Below, piece by piece: positions 24,842 through 33,792 of a DNA stretch of 64,000 nt (positions are counted from its first letter, which is position 1; each line of letters opens with the position of its first letter). A model generated the notes under the pieces. It was not told the DNA's origin. It worked only from the letters and a program-made list of their open reading frames with translations, and made no database searches. Origin of the DNA: MFD09286-c1 sp963701015 (GTDB lineage: Bacteria > Bacteroidota > Bacteroidia > Bacteroidales > DTGW01); NCBI GenBank assembly GCA_963701015.1, contig OY969556.1, forward strand, positions 620,001 to 684,000, read 5' to 3'. A program made the position numbers and the translations under genes.

Positions 24842-27481
24842 ATGATAAGAAAAACCTTAATTACCCTAACATTTTTCTTTCTAGGCCTTATAACCCAGGC
24901 CCAGTTAAGCAAACATCTTGCACCTGCAAACCCAGCATACTATGAATATTTAAAAAATATTGGAAGTCAGAATAACCAGGGAGCAAATGGCTTAGGTTAT
25001 ATTCCACCTTACGCTGTGCTTCCTGCAAGTAATATTGCTGACCAAACTTTATTGAAATCTGCTTCATTAGATACTTTGCCTACATCTTATGATTTACGAA
25101 AATTAAAATTAGTTACACCCATTGAAAATCAAGGTAACGGGAATTTTGGTGGCAATTGCTGGGCTTTTTCAACCATGAGCGCAGTTGAGTCAAATTGGCT
25201 TAAAGCAGGTTATGGAGCGTCATCTTTGTCAGAACAAAATATGATTACTTGCCATGGGTATTTATGGGGTTTTGGTGTAGGTGGAAATGAATACCTTGCA
25301 CAAGGGTATTTTATGCGATTGGTTGGTCCTGTAAGCGCAGGTATTGTTCCATATAATACAACCGATACTATTTCATTTCATTGTGCAAGTGCGCCAATTA
25401 TTGATTATGTTCCGGAAACGCGCTGGGTTAATAGTAATGCTGCTATTATCAAAAGAATAATTATGAATTATGGTGCCGTTTCTTCAAATATGTTTTGGGG
25501 AAATGCATTTTATTTAGCTTCTCCAAATTATACTTATTGTTATACAGGAGTTGAACCACCTAATCATGCAATAGCAATTGTTGGATGGGACGATACAAAA
25601 GTTGTTCCTCAAAATAGCGGAGTGGGTGCCTGGATTTGTAAGAACCAGTGGGGAACTACTTGGGGACAAAGTGGATATTTTTATATTTCATACCATGATA
25701 AATTAATTACCAAACCGGTTGAATATTATCCTGTTCGTTGGCCTACAAGTTATATTGATACACTTTTTACTTATGTAAAAGCCGGCCTGGTCAATTTTAT
25801 GGGTTTTAGTTCTGATAGTGCTTTTGCGTTAATGCGTTATCATTCCAACGAAAAACAGTACATCCGAAAAGTTGGAACATTTATTTCCAGAACAGGTACA
25901 GTCTTAAAAATTGATATATATGCTTCTGGTAATGGAGATTCCGTTTCTAATAAAATAGCAACTACAATAACCCAGCCAATTACATCTCCAGGTTTTTATA
26001 CTTTTGATATTCCGGCTATGGTCGATACAGGTTATTTTTATGTTAAAGTTTTATTTAATTCACCCGGGTTTCAATATCCTATACCAATTGAAATGAAGGT
26101 TGATGGCTATGTTAATCCTGAAATTGAATTTTTTGGAAAACAATGGGTAAGCGGTGATGGGAAAAAATGGCAGGAAATAGGCCGTGATAAGGATAGTATT
26201 ATTAATGGATGGCAAGCTAACCTTGTAGTTCAGGCATATGGTACAAAATCTTTAGGGTCAAAGGCTAACTTTCAGGCTTCGAAAAACGAAGTTTGTATAG
26301 GAAGCAGCACAACTTTTACCGATCAATCGCAGGGCAATATAAGTTCATATACCTGGAATTTTGGCAAAGAAGCAAATCCTTCAACAGCAACAGGGAAAGG
26401 ACCTATTAATGTTGTGTTTTCCGATACTTCAAAAACAGGAATAAAACATATTTCGTTAAAAATTACCGGACCAGATGGTAATGATAGTATAACGAAAGAT
26501 ATTATGGTTGTGAAACAACTCTCAAGCTTTATTGCAATGCCAAATTATGAAATTTTAGGCGATACGGTTCGATTAACTGCAGTAGGTGATGGTGAAAGCT
26601 ATAGCTGGTTTCCAGTTACAAATATTAGCGCTGATACCGGAAAAACTGTTTTATTTTCTGGCAAAATTCCTGGAACTTATAAATATACACTTACAATAAA
26701 TCAGGGAGTATGTTCAGGTAGCAGTACTTATAATATTCAGGTTTTAACACCTCCTGCAAATGACAATGAATGCAATGCAATTTTACTACCAGTTGACGGA
26801 CTAAATCGTACGTTTAGCAATGATAATGCTACTGTTCAGTTTAACGAACCTTCCCCAACTGATACTTGCTGTAATTGTGCTATGACATGGTGTAGCGAAG
26901 GAGGCTTACAGCATAGCGTTTGGTTCAAGTTTATTGGTCCAAATAGTGGAGTTGTTTCAGTAAATACGGGTGGTATGGATACACAAATTGCCATTTATAA
27001 ATCAAATTCATGCGACAGCATAGTAAAATCCGATTTAATTGCTGCTAATGACGATTATTATCAATTTGTGCCATATCCGGCTGCAATAACTAGTGTTGCC
27101 GTAACTCCCGGCAAAACCTATTGGCTGCAAATGGATGGTTCGGCTGGTGGTGATACCGGTACATTTACCATCGCTATTTATGATGTTTCATTGGATGTAG
27201 CATTAGGTGTAAAAGAAAATACTGTATTAACTAAAAACTTAAATATTTATCCAAATCCTAACAATGGATTTTTCGATGTATCTTATAATTCGATATATAA
27301 TGAAAACCTTAATTTAATTGTTTACGATTTAATGGGAAAAGCAATCTATACTTCCCATATACGAAAAGAATCAGGCAATATTAAAATTCCAATAAATTTG
27401 ATGACACTCACAAAAGGCATGTATTTTATTTCAGTAAATGGGGCTAATTCTTCAAATTCAGCAAAATTCATTGTAAAATAA
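24842..27481 (+). CDS. Secreted papain-like cysteine protease with type IX sorting domain
   Basis: 879 residues. Signal peptide ends near QAQ (21). The C1 peptidase domain (about 78-295) has oxyanion Q97, catalytic C106 in GGNCWAFS, H242 in PPNHAIAIVGWDD and N268 in ICKNQWGTTWGQSGYF. A beta-rich region resembling the lectin-like domain of such proteases follows (about 305-460), then a PKD-like domain (about 478-560), an Ig-like domain, a jelly-roll pre-peptidase-like domain (about 635-785), and a C-terminal type IX sorting signal beginning NLNIYPNPNNG and ending AKFIVK. It is predicted to be secreted and anchored at the cell surface. TAATTTTG at 24804-24811 is a plausible -7 element. Confidence 0.92.
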   Translation: MIRKTLITLTFFFLGLITQAQLSKHLAPANPAYYEYLKNIGSQNNQGANGLGYIPPYAVLPASNIADQTLLKSASLDTLPTSYDLRKLKLVTPIENQGNGNFGGNCWAFSTMSAVESNWLKAGYGASSLSEQNMITCHGYLWGFGVGGNEYLAQGYFMRLVGPVSAGIVPYNTTDTISFHCASAPIIDYVPETRWVNSNAAIIKRIIMNYGAVSSNMFWGNAFYLASPNYTYCYTGVEPPNHAIAIVGWDDTKVVPQNSGVGAWICKNQWGTTWGQSGYFYISYHDKLITKPVEYYPVRWPTSYIDTLFTYVKAGLVNFMGFSSDSAFALMRYHSNEKQYIRKVGTFISRTGTVLKIDIYASGNGDSVSNKIATTITQPITSPGFYTFDIPAMVDTGYFYVKVLFNSPGFQYPIPIEMKVDGYVNPEIEFFGKQWVSGDGKKWQEIGRDKDSIINGWQANLVVQAYGTKSLGSKANFQASKNEVCIGSSTTFTDQSQGNISSYTWNFGKEANPSTATGKGPINVVFSDTSKTGIKHISLKITGPDGNDSITKDIMVVKQLSSFIAMPNYEILGDTVRLTAVGDGESYSWFPVTNISADTGKTVLFSGKIPGTYKYTLTINQGVCSGSSTYNIQVLTPPANDNECNAILLPVDGLNRTFSNDNATVQFNEPSPTDTCCNCAMTWCSEGGLQHSVWFKFIGPNSGVVSVNTGGMDTQIAIYKSNSCDSIVKSDLIAANDDYYQFVPYPAAITSVAVTPGKTYWLQMDGSAGGDTGTFTIAIYDVSLDVALGVKENTVLTKNLNIYPNPNNGFFDVSYNSIYNENLNLIVYDLMGKAIYTSHIRKESGNIKIPINLMTLTKGMYFISVNGANSSNSAKFIVK

Positions 27482-27500
27482 ATAGTTAAAAATTTAAGCT

Positions 27501-27535
27501 AAAGCTGGTTCTGGTAAACGGAACCGGCTTTTTTG
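27501..27535 (+). terminator. Terminator after the papain-like protease
   Basis: AAAGCTGGTTC (27501-27511) pairs with GAACCGGCTTT (27521-27531, one G-U pair) and is followed by a T run, a clear Rho-independent terminator 20 bp after the stop codon. Confidence 0.88.
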
Positions 27536-27651
27536 TTTTTATAACGAAGGTTTTTTTAAAATTAACTGTCTATACCTGTAAAGTCGAAGAAATTTAATCT
27601 GTTTTTGTTTTTAAATTATTTGAAAATTCAGTTATCAATACCTGTAAAAAT

Positions 27652-30495
27652 ATGAAGGTGAAACTTTTGCTTTTATCCACATTAATTGTATTTGGACTTC
27701 AATTGCAAGCGCAATATTATAAAATTACCGGAAGACTGCTGGATAAGCAAACCAATTTGCCAATTACTGGCGCAACTGTTGTTTTGACTGACCTTAATGA
27801 TACAATTGTCCGTTATTATGCAATATCCGATGCTGACGGAAATTTTTCAATAAGTCATGTAAGCACACAATCATACCGATTAAAGCCTTCTTTTATCGGT
27901 TATAAAAAAATTGAAAAAATTGTAACTGTTCAAAATTTTGTGGAAAATGTTGGCCATATTTATCTTTCACCTGAAAATAAGCTAATTGGGGCAGTTGTAA
28001 TTACTGGTCAGTCGCCTGCTGCCGAACAAAAAGGTGACACAACTGAAATGAATGCCAATGCCTACAAAACCACAAAAGATGCGAGTGCGGAAGATTTGGT
28101 TCAGAAAATGCCAACAGTGTCTATCGACCAATCCGGAACAGTTAAAGCACAAGGTGAAACAGTACAAAAAGTTTTGGTTGACGGAAAACCTTTTTTTGGC
28201 GACGATCCTACGGTTGCTCTGCGGAGCTTGCCTGCCGAAATAATTGATAAAGTTCAAATTTATAATGAACTCAGCGACCAATCTAAATTAACTGGATTTG
28301 ATGATGGAAATACCACAAAAACCATGAATATTGTTACTAAAGCAAACAATAGGGAAGGGGTATTCGGGAAAATGTACGGAGGTTATGGAACTGATGAAAA
28401 ATACCAGGTTGGCGAAAATTTAAATTTCTTTCAAGGCGACAGGCGTTTCTCTATCATTGGAATGAGTAATAATATAAATCAACAAAATTTTTCATCACAG
28501 GATTTGCTTGGTTTAAGTGGTGGGTCAAGTGGTCGTGGTCATGGCGGCGGCAAATTCGGTGGAAATAACGCATCAAATTTTTTAATTGGTAATCAAAGCG
28601 GGGTTTCTACAACTAATTCAATTGGAGTGAATTACAGTGATGATTGGGGACCTAAAATAAAAGTTTCTACCAGTTATTTCTTCAACTATTCCAATAATAA
28701 TTTGGAACAAGATATTTACCAGAATTATTTCACCAAACAAAAAGAATTTATAAATACTAATGATACTGCAATTACAAGGAATTATAATCATCGTTTCAAT
28801 ATGAGGTTCGAATATGATATTGATTCATTGAATACCTTGATATTGGTGCCAAATATGAGTTTTCAGACCAACATTTCAACTGATACAACAATTAAATATG
28901 ATTATCAGGCCGGGCAAACCAACAATCTCAATAATACAAATGCTTTTGGTTATAACTTGTCCAACAATTTAACTTTCAGGCATAAGTTCGATAAAAAAGG
29001 ACGGACAGTTTCTTTATCCTTAACAACTACCGATAATTACGGCTATCCAAAAATACTTACCGAAACTGATTCGTTAAACCGAAAAACGGATAGTTTGAAC
29101 AGGTTTACAAATCAGAACCAGAGCAACCTTTCAAAAGGATATGTGATCTCATCCAATATAATGTACACTGAACCATTAGGAAACATAAGCCTTTTGCAGG
29201 TTAATTATAAAAATACCATTAACCATAACAACGATCAATTATACACCTATAATTTATTAAAGAATAACAATCCAATTGATACTTCATTATCAAATACATA
29301 TAACAGCAATTATATAACCAATTCAGCAGGTTTAGGTTTCAGGATTCATAACGAAAGTTTTAATGGTGCATTTACAATGAACTACCAGGTTGCACAACTT
29401 ACCAATGCATCGCAGTTTCCAATAAACAGGGACACTACATTGACATTTAAAAATTGGATGCCTTTGGCTTTTATTCGTTTTAAACTATCGGATAAAAATA
29501 ATATTATGGTTATATATAGAACAACTACTGCACCACCAAGTATTTCGCAATTACAAAATGTAGTAAATAATACAAATTTACCTGACTTAAGTGTTGGAAA
29601 CCCCAATTTAAAGCAACAATATACACACAATTTTATTTCACGAATTGCTTTTGCTAATCCTGAAAAATCAACCAACTTTTTCGCATTTATAAGTGCAAAT
29701 TATACATTAGACCCTGTTGGAACATCGCAATCGAAAGCATTAAGTGATAGTATTATAAACGGAATAGAACTGAAAAAAGGTGCAAGGTTAGATATGCCAA
29801 TCAATCTTGATCATAGCTGGCAATTTAATACATTTATGAATTATGGATTTCCGCTCCATTTTATGAAATCGAACCTTAATTTTAATGCAGGTTTGTCTTA
29901 TTCACAAGTTCCGGGAAAAATAAACAATGAAATAAACTATACCAACTCTTTTTCAGTTTCACCTGGAGCTGTATTAAGCAGTAATGTAAGTGAAAATCTC
30001 GATTTTACTGTAATGTATTTTGGAGGTTACAACTTTGTTAAAAGCACACTTAATTCTGCCAATATAAATAATTATTATTCACATTCTGCCGGTATAAAAT
30101 TTTCATGGATTTTCTGGAAAGGAATAGTTTGGACAAATGATTTTACAAACCAATATTACAAAGGATTGTCATCAACCAGCTACAACCAGGATTATATTTT
30201 ATGGAATATGGGGTTGGGCAAGAAGTTATTTCATAACCAACGAGGTGAAATTAAATTAAGTGTTTATGATTTGCTTAACCAAAACAGGATTATTAGCCAA
30301 ACAATAAACGGTAACTATTTACAGGATACACAAACCAATGCATTAAAAAGATATTTAATGCTTACGTTCACCTATAATTTAAGGCAATTTAAACAAAGTG
30401 GTAATGGTGGCGATTACAAGAATTTTGATCATCCTCAATTCGATCATCCTCATCACGACCATTCTTATGGTGGCCCACCTCCGGGAGGATTTTAA
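27652..30495 (+). CDS. Outer-membrane beta-barrel protein with CarboxypepD_reg-like domain and His-rich tail
   Basis: 947 residues. Signal peptide to LQAQ (about 21); CarboxypepD_reg-like sandwich (KITGRLLDKQTNLPITGATVVL, to about 105); plug-like region (AEDLVQKMPTVSIDQSGTVKAQGE, VLVDGKPFFGDDPTVALRSLPAEIIDKVQIY); then a barrel of the OMP_b-brl_3 type. A Gly/His-rich insert, SGRGHGGGKFGG, lies near 295. The last about 25 residues (FDHPQFDHPHHDH, GGPPPGGF) are His- and Gly-rich, which is unusual because barrel ends normally close with an aromatic strand for BAM. A TonB-dependent transporter-like role is likely; the tail suggests metal binding (inference). Confidence 0.88.
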   Translation: MKVKLLLLSTLIVFGLQLQAQYYKITGRLLDKQTNLPITGATVVLTDLNDTIVRYYAISDADGNFSISHVSTQSYRLKPSFIGYKKIEKIVTVQNFVENVGHIYLSPENKLIGAVVITGQSPAAEQKGDTTEMNANAYKTTKDASAEDLVQKMPTVSIDQSGTVKAQGETVQKVLVDGKPFFGDDPTVALRSLPAEIIDKVQIYNELSDQSKLTGFDDGNTTKTMNIVTKANNREGVFGKMYGGYGTDEKYQVGENLNFFQGDRRFSIIGMSNNINQQNFSSQDLLGLSGGSSGRGHGGGKFGGNNASNFLIGNQSGVSTTNSIGVNYSDDWGPKIKVSTSYFFNYSNNNLEQDIYQNYFTKQKEFINTNDTAITRNYNHRFNMRFEYDIDSLNTLILVPNMSFQTNISTDTTIKYDYQAGQTNNLNNTNAFGYNLSNNLTFRHKFDKKGRTVSLSLTTTDNYGYPKILTETDSLNRKTDSLNRFTNQNQSNLSKGYVISSNIMYTEPLGNISLLQVNYKNTINHNNDQLYTYNLLKNNNPIDTSLSNTYNSNYITNSAGLGFRIHNESFNGAFTMNYQVAQLTNASQFPINRDTTLTFKNWMPLAFIRFKLSDKNNIMVIYRTTTAPPSISQLQNVVNNTNLPDLSVGNPNLKQQYTHNFISRIAFANPEKSTNFFAFISANYTLDPVGTSQSKALSDSIINGIELKKGARLDMPINLDHSWQFNTFMNYGFPLHFMKSNLNFNAGLSYSQVPGKINNEINYTNSFSVSPGAVLSSNVSENLDFTVMYFGGYNFVKSTLNSANINNYYSHSAGIKFSWIFWKGIVWTNDFTNQYYKGLSSTSYNQDYILWNMGLGKKLFHNQRGEIKLSVYDLLNQNRIISQTINGNYLQDTQTNALKRYLMLTFTYNLRQFKQSGNGGDYKNFDHPQFDHPHHDHSYGGPPPGGF

Positions 30496-30503
30496 ATTGA
30501 ACT

Positions 30504-31136
30504 TTATATTTTCCCGAAATATTTCCAAACTGGTAATAAAAATGGCAGTATATATAATAAAGGAACAACTGTAAAAACAATTTGGCTAATATGGATATTT
30601 ACAAAACTCAATAAAATTGCTAAAAAATAGACTACCGGAGCAAATCCGGTACGAATTTTAGCATATCTTATAATGGAAGGATTTAGGTCTTTATCTAGTA
30701 AACGGAAGTCTTTTGAAGCATATACCCATTGAATAAACATGGTTATACCAATAGCTATTAAATTTAGTCCATAAATTATAATTGCAGCCCTTTCATTGTA
30801 ATACTTAGCAATTAACGATGCGGAAAATGGCAATATTGAAACAAACATTAATAAAATCAGGTTTAACCAATGATATATATGGTCAGCGAATTTTATATAA
30901 CTCAAAGCTGTTCTGTGTCCAAGCCAGAAAACGCCTAATAATAAAAAACTACCAAAAAAGGTTAATAGGTTTGGCCAAATTTGTAAAATTGCAAAAATTA
31001 AAGAACTATCTAGTTTGTTGGGTACTTTCAGGTTTAAAACCAATAACGTCATTGCAATTGCAAATACGCCATCTTCAAGAGTTTCAAGCCTGAAAATATT
31101 TAAGTTAGATGTTGGATTTGGTTTTCTACTGTTCAT
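30504..31136 (-). CDS. TMEM175/DUF1211 family membrane protein (putative K+ channel)
   Basis: About 210 residues from ATG 31136 (a start at 31208 would add 24). The first helix carries FRLETLEDGVFAIAMTLLVLNL, close to the R-x-E-x-(F)SD-G-V-F-A-I motif that lines the pore of bacterial TMEM175 channels; here the usual FSD reads LED. Five more hydrophobic segments follow (WPNLLTFFGSFLLLGVFW, HWLNLILLMFVSILPFS, IIIYGLNLIAIGITMFI, APVVYFLAILLSFV, IVFTVVPLLYILPFLL), making six helices, as the family has. Known members conduct potassium. It converges on the beta-barrel gene with only 8 bp between stop codons. Confidence 0.88.
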   Translation of the reverse strand: MNSRKPNPTSNLNIFRLETLEDGVFAIAMTLLVLNLKVPNKLDSSLIFAILQIWPNLLTFFGSFLLLGVFWLGHRTALSYIKFADHIYHWLNLILLMFVSILPFSASLIAKYYNERAAIIIYGLNLIAIGITMFIQWVYASKDFRLLDKDLNPSIIRYAKIRTGFAPVVYFLAILLSFVNIHISQIVFTVVPLLYILPFLLPVWKYFGKI

Positions 31137-31297
31137 TCCTTTATATTTAAAATATAGTTTATGAACACCATTTACTTTAAAAAAGTTAAATGTTTTAATA
31201 TAAATCATTGCAAATTGGCAATAATAATTTTATAAATTAATTTTCAGCAATATATTATAGGTTGAATTGTCCAACTAAGAATTAAATTGAACGAACA

Positions 31298-32131
31298 ATG
31301 AGAAAAGATATCTATTTTGCTTTGGTCATAATTATTTTTATTATATCTAATTGCACTCCAAAAAATATTGTTAAGGCTTATAAACATTCGGCCAATAGCG
31401 ATGTAAATCAAATATCCGGAATTGATGATAATTCGAAGATTCAATGGAGAATTGCTAACGATAATAAAAAATTATATTTCAGGTTCGAATCATCCGATCA
31501 ATCAATAAAAAGGATGTTATTGCACAACGGGTTTACAATAATTTTGGATACTACAGGCAGTAAGAATGAAAATATTATTCTGAATGTAAGTAATCATAGT
31601 GAAACAGATAATCAAGCAAACAAGTTCGATCCGAAATTATTTAAACCCAATACTAGCGGAACTTTTAAAGAAATATATATAAAAGAAGAAGACAGTGAAA
31701 TGTTAATTGACCTGCAATTTGAAAAAACCGATTTTTCAGCAACATATACAATTGATTCCTTTGATTTAATAGTGTGCAATGTTGCAATTCCATTATCCGC
31801 TATTCAATCTAATGGATTAAGTGCTATTAAAAATTTATCGATGTGTTTAAAAATTGAACGCGGCCAAAAACCACATCATAGGGACGGTGAAGAGCCTTCG
31901 GGAGATGAAGAAAATGGAGGCTTTGATGCTAGTTTTGGAGGTTCAGGACGTATAGGTGGGGCAGGAATGAACCGTGGTGGCATGGAAGGCGGTATGGGAG
32001 GAATGAACGGAGGTATGGGACGCAGTGGCATGGGTGGCGGTCGCCTTGGAGGAGGCGGAATGAATGGAGGTACTGGTAATTCAGGCGTTTCAAATGTCGA
32101 TTTCTGGTTTCTGACAGAGTTGGCAAAGTAG
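31298..32131 (+). CDS. Lipoprotein with Gly/Met-rich C-terminus, function unknown
   Basis: 277 residues. A lipoprotein signal ends at IISNC (C19). The middle (about 40-185) is predicted to be beta-rich, with KIQWRIANDNKKLYFRFESS and GFTIILDTTGSKNENI, resembling the sugar-binding-like sandwich seen in periplasmic proteins that are compared with family 9 carbohydrate-binding modules, but I cannot name the family. From about 190 there is a His/Glu-rich linker (KPHHRDGEEPSGDEENGG) and about 55 residues of GGM/GMN/GGG repeats. The gene is transcribed divergently from the TMEM175-like gene. The tail may bind metal or act as a flexible spacer. Confidence 0.75.
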   Translation: MRKDIYFALVIIIFIISNCTPKNIVKAYKHSANSDVNQISGIDDNSKIQWRIANDNKKLYFRFESSDQSIKRMLLHNGFTIILDTTGSKNENIILNVSNHSETDNQANKFDPKLFKPNTSGTFKEIYIKEEDSEMLIDLQFEKTDFSATYTIDSFDLIVCNVAIPLSAIQSNGLSAIKNLSMCLKIERGQKPHHRDGEEPSGDEENGGFDASFGGSGRIGGAGMNRGGMEGGMGGMNGGMGRSGMGGGRLGGGGMNGGTGNSGVSNVDFWFLTELAK

Positions 32132-32400
32132 ATTACTTTCGCGAGTGTAAAAACAAATTTCTATTCGGACTAATTTTTAGTTATTTATAACGCATGCCCT
32201 TCAACTTACAACTTCCTATTACGAAAACGCGAAGCAATTTCTTGATTCCTTAATATGAAAAAATTCCTTCAGATATTGAAGTTTTTTCCAATGTTTTTGT
32301 TAATTCCCTTTTATTGAAATCTCTCTAATTTTTATCCAATTGGTATGGAGATTTCGTTTCATCAAATATTATTATATTCGCCACAATAAAATTTAGATAA

Positions 32401-33060
32401 ATGGAAATTTTGTTACTTTTTTTTGCATATTTATTAGGTTCTATACCAACTGCAGTGTGGGTTGGGAAATGGTTTTACAATATTGATATCAGGAATTTCG
32501 GCAGTGGTAATGCTGGGGCAACTAATACTTTAAGGGTTCTAGGTTGGAAAGCTGGTCTTCCTGTCTTTATTATCGATGGCTTAAAAGGTGCTGCTGCTGT
32601 TGAATTAATTTATTTAATGAAAATTTGGCCTGGCCTTTCTATATATTATTCTTTTGTTTCAGGTACAAATGTTTTTGTTTCATTTCAATTAATTTTGGGG
32701 TTCACAGCACTTATTGGTCATATATTTCCTATATTTGCAGGATTTCGCGGAGGTAAAGGTGTTGCAACTTTACTTGGTGTTGTAATTGCAATTAATCCAT
32801 TACCGGCATTATTAGCATTTGTAGTATTTGTAATTATCCTGCTATTATTCAAATATGTTTCTGTAGGTTCAATTACTGCTGGACTTAGTTATCCACTCAT
32901 GATCTTTTTTTTATTTCCGCACACACAGTTATCATTAAAAATTGCCTCAATATTTATGTCACTTGCATTAATATTAACTCACAAAAAAAATATTAGGCGA
33001 CTTATTAAAGGAGAAGAATCAAAAGCTTTATTCCTGTTCAAAAGCAAAAAAGAAAAGTAA
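32401..33060 (+). CDS. plsY: Glycerol-3-phosphate acyltransferase PlsY
   Basis: 219 residues. PlsY motifs are present: GSIPTAVWVGK near the start, FGSGNAGATNTLRVLG (about 37-52) and GFRGGKGVATLLGV (about 114-127), with five or more membrane helices. It transfers the acyl group from acyl-phosphate to glycerol-3-phosphate, the first step of phospholipid synthesis, in the inner membrane. PlsX is not in the window. The 269 bp upstream hold no gene that I can see; TATATTCG shortly before the start could be a weak -7 element. Confidence 0.95.
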   Translation: MEILLLFFAYLLGSIPTAVWVGKWFYNIDIRNFGSGNAGATNTLRVLGWKAGLPVFIIDGLKGAAAVELIYLMKIWPGLSIYYSFVSGTNVFVSFQLILGFTALIGHIFPIFAGFRGGKGVATLLGVVIAINPLPALLAFVVFVIILLLFKYVSVGSITAGLSYPLMIFFLFPHTQLSLKIASIFMSLALILTHKKNIRRLIKGEESKALFLFKSKKEK

Positions 33061-33124
33061 ATTCTAATCTAATTTATTGGAATTAATTTTTAAAAGAAGC
33101 CCAAAGCTTAATTATAAAAGGAAA

Positions 33125-33619
33125 TTATTTTTTAATTAATTCAGCATTCAACTCTTCAATTAGCCGTTTCTGATTTTCAATAATTGACTCTTTTTCTTCA
33201 AGTAATTCCTGAAGTTGATATATTTTTCGCCAACGGCTATAACGGTTTAGACGTGTAACAGTTTTAACACGTGCCCTAAATTCAAGTTTATCAAATGGTT
33301 TGCATATATAATCGTCAGCCCCGGCTTCGAGGCCTTGAATTTTTGAATCACGATCGTCAAGCGCGGTTAAAATAATTATCGGAATATATAATAATTTATC
33401 GTCCTTACGTATTCTAACACAAACTTCAAAACCATCAATGCCGGGCATTACAACATCAAGCAGGATTAAATCGGGCATATGTTCTCGTGCAAGTTTAATT
33501 CCTGTTTCGCCATCAGAAGCAAATATAAGCCGGTAATTATCTTTCATCAGGCTTGCTTCAATAACCCTTTGCATTAAAGGGTCATCATCAATAGCAAGAA
33601 TAGTAGTGTCCTGATCCAT
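33125..33619 (-). CDS. Single-domain response regulator with coiled-coil tail
   Basis: 164 residues. Receiver domain (5-125) with acidic pocket DDD at 11-13, phospho-acceptor D55 in LILLDVVMPG, T in ILTALDD and K in ICKPFD. The last about 35 residues (YQLQELLEEKESIIENQKRLIEELNAEL) form a predicted coiled coil and there is no DNA-binding or enzymatic output domain, so it may act by protein contacts or dimerisation. No kinase gene is adjacent; the gene is transcribed divergently from the TerB/ABCG fusion, 173 bp away. Confidence 0.9.
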   Translation of the reverse strand: MDQDTTILAIDDDPLMQRVIEASLMKDNYRLIFASDGETGIKLAREHMPDLILLDVVMPGIDGFEVCVRIRKDDKLLYIPIIILTALDDRDSKIQGLEAGADDYICKPFDKLEFRARVKTVTRLNRYSRWRKIYQLQELLEEKESIIENQKRLIEELNAELIKK

Positions 33620-33792
33620 TTTTATTTAAAGCTTTGGTAAAATTGTACTTTTACAAAATAATCATTGTAAAAATAGTTGATATTTTTTGAATTATAAAGA
33701 TTTTACATTCTTTATTATAACAGGCTATTGATGGTACTATCCATATTAAAGAATTTTAATTAGATTTAAGGAAAATTTCGAAGTAATAAACG

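Noticed and set aside
31960..32085. Tandem GGM/GGC repeats looking like a minisatellite
   Set aside because: They are in frame and encode the Gly/Met-rich tail of the lipoprotein; copies are irregular.
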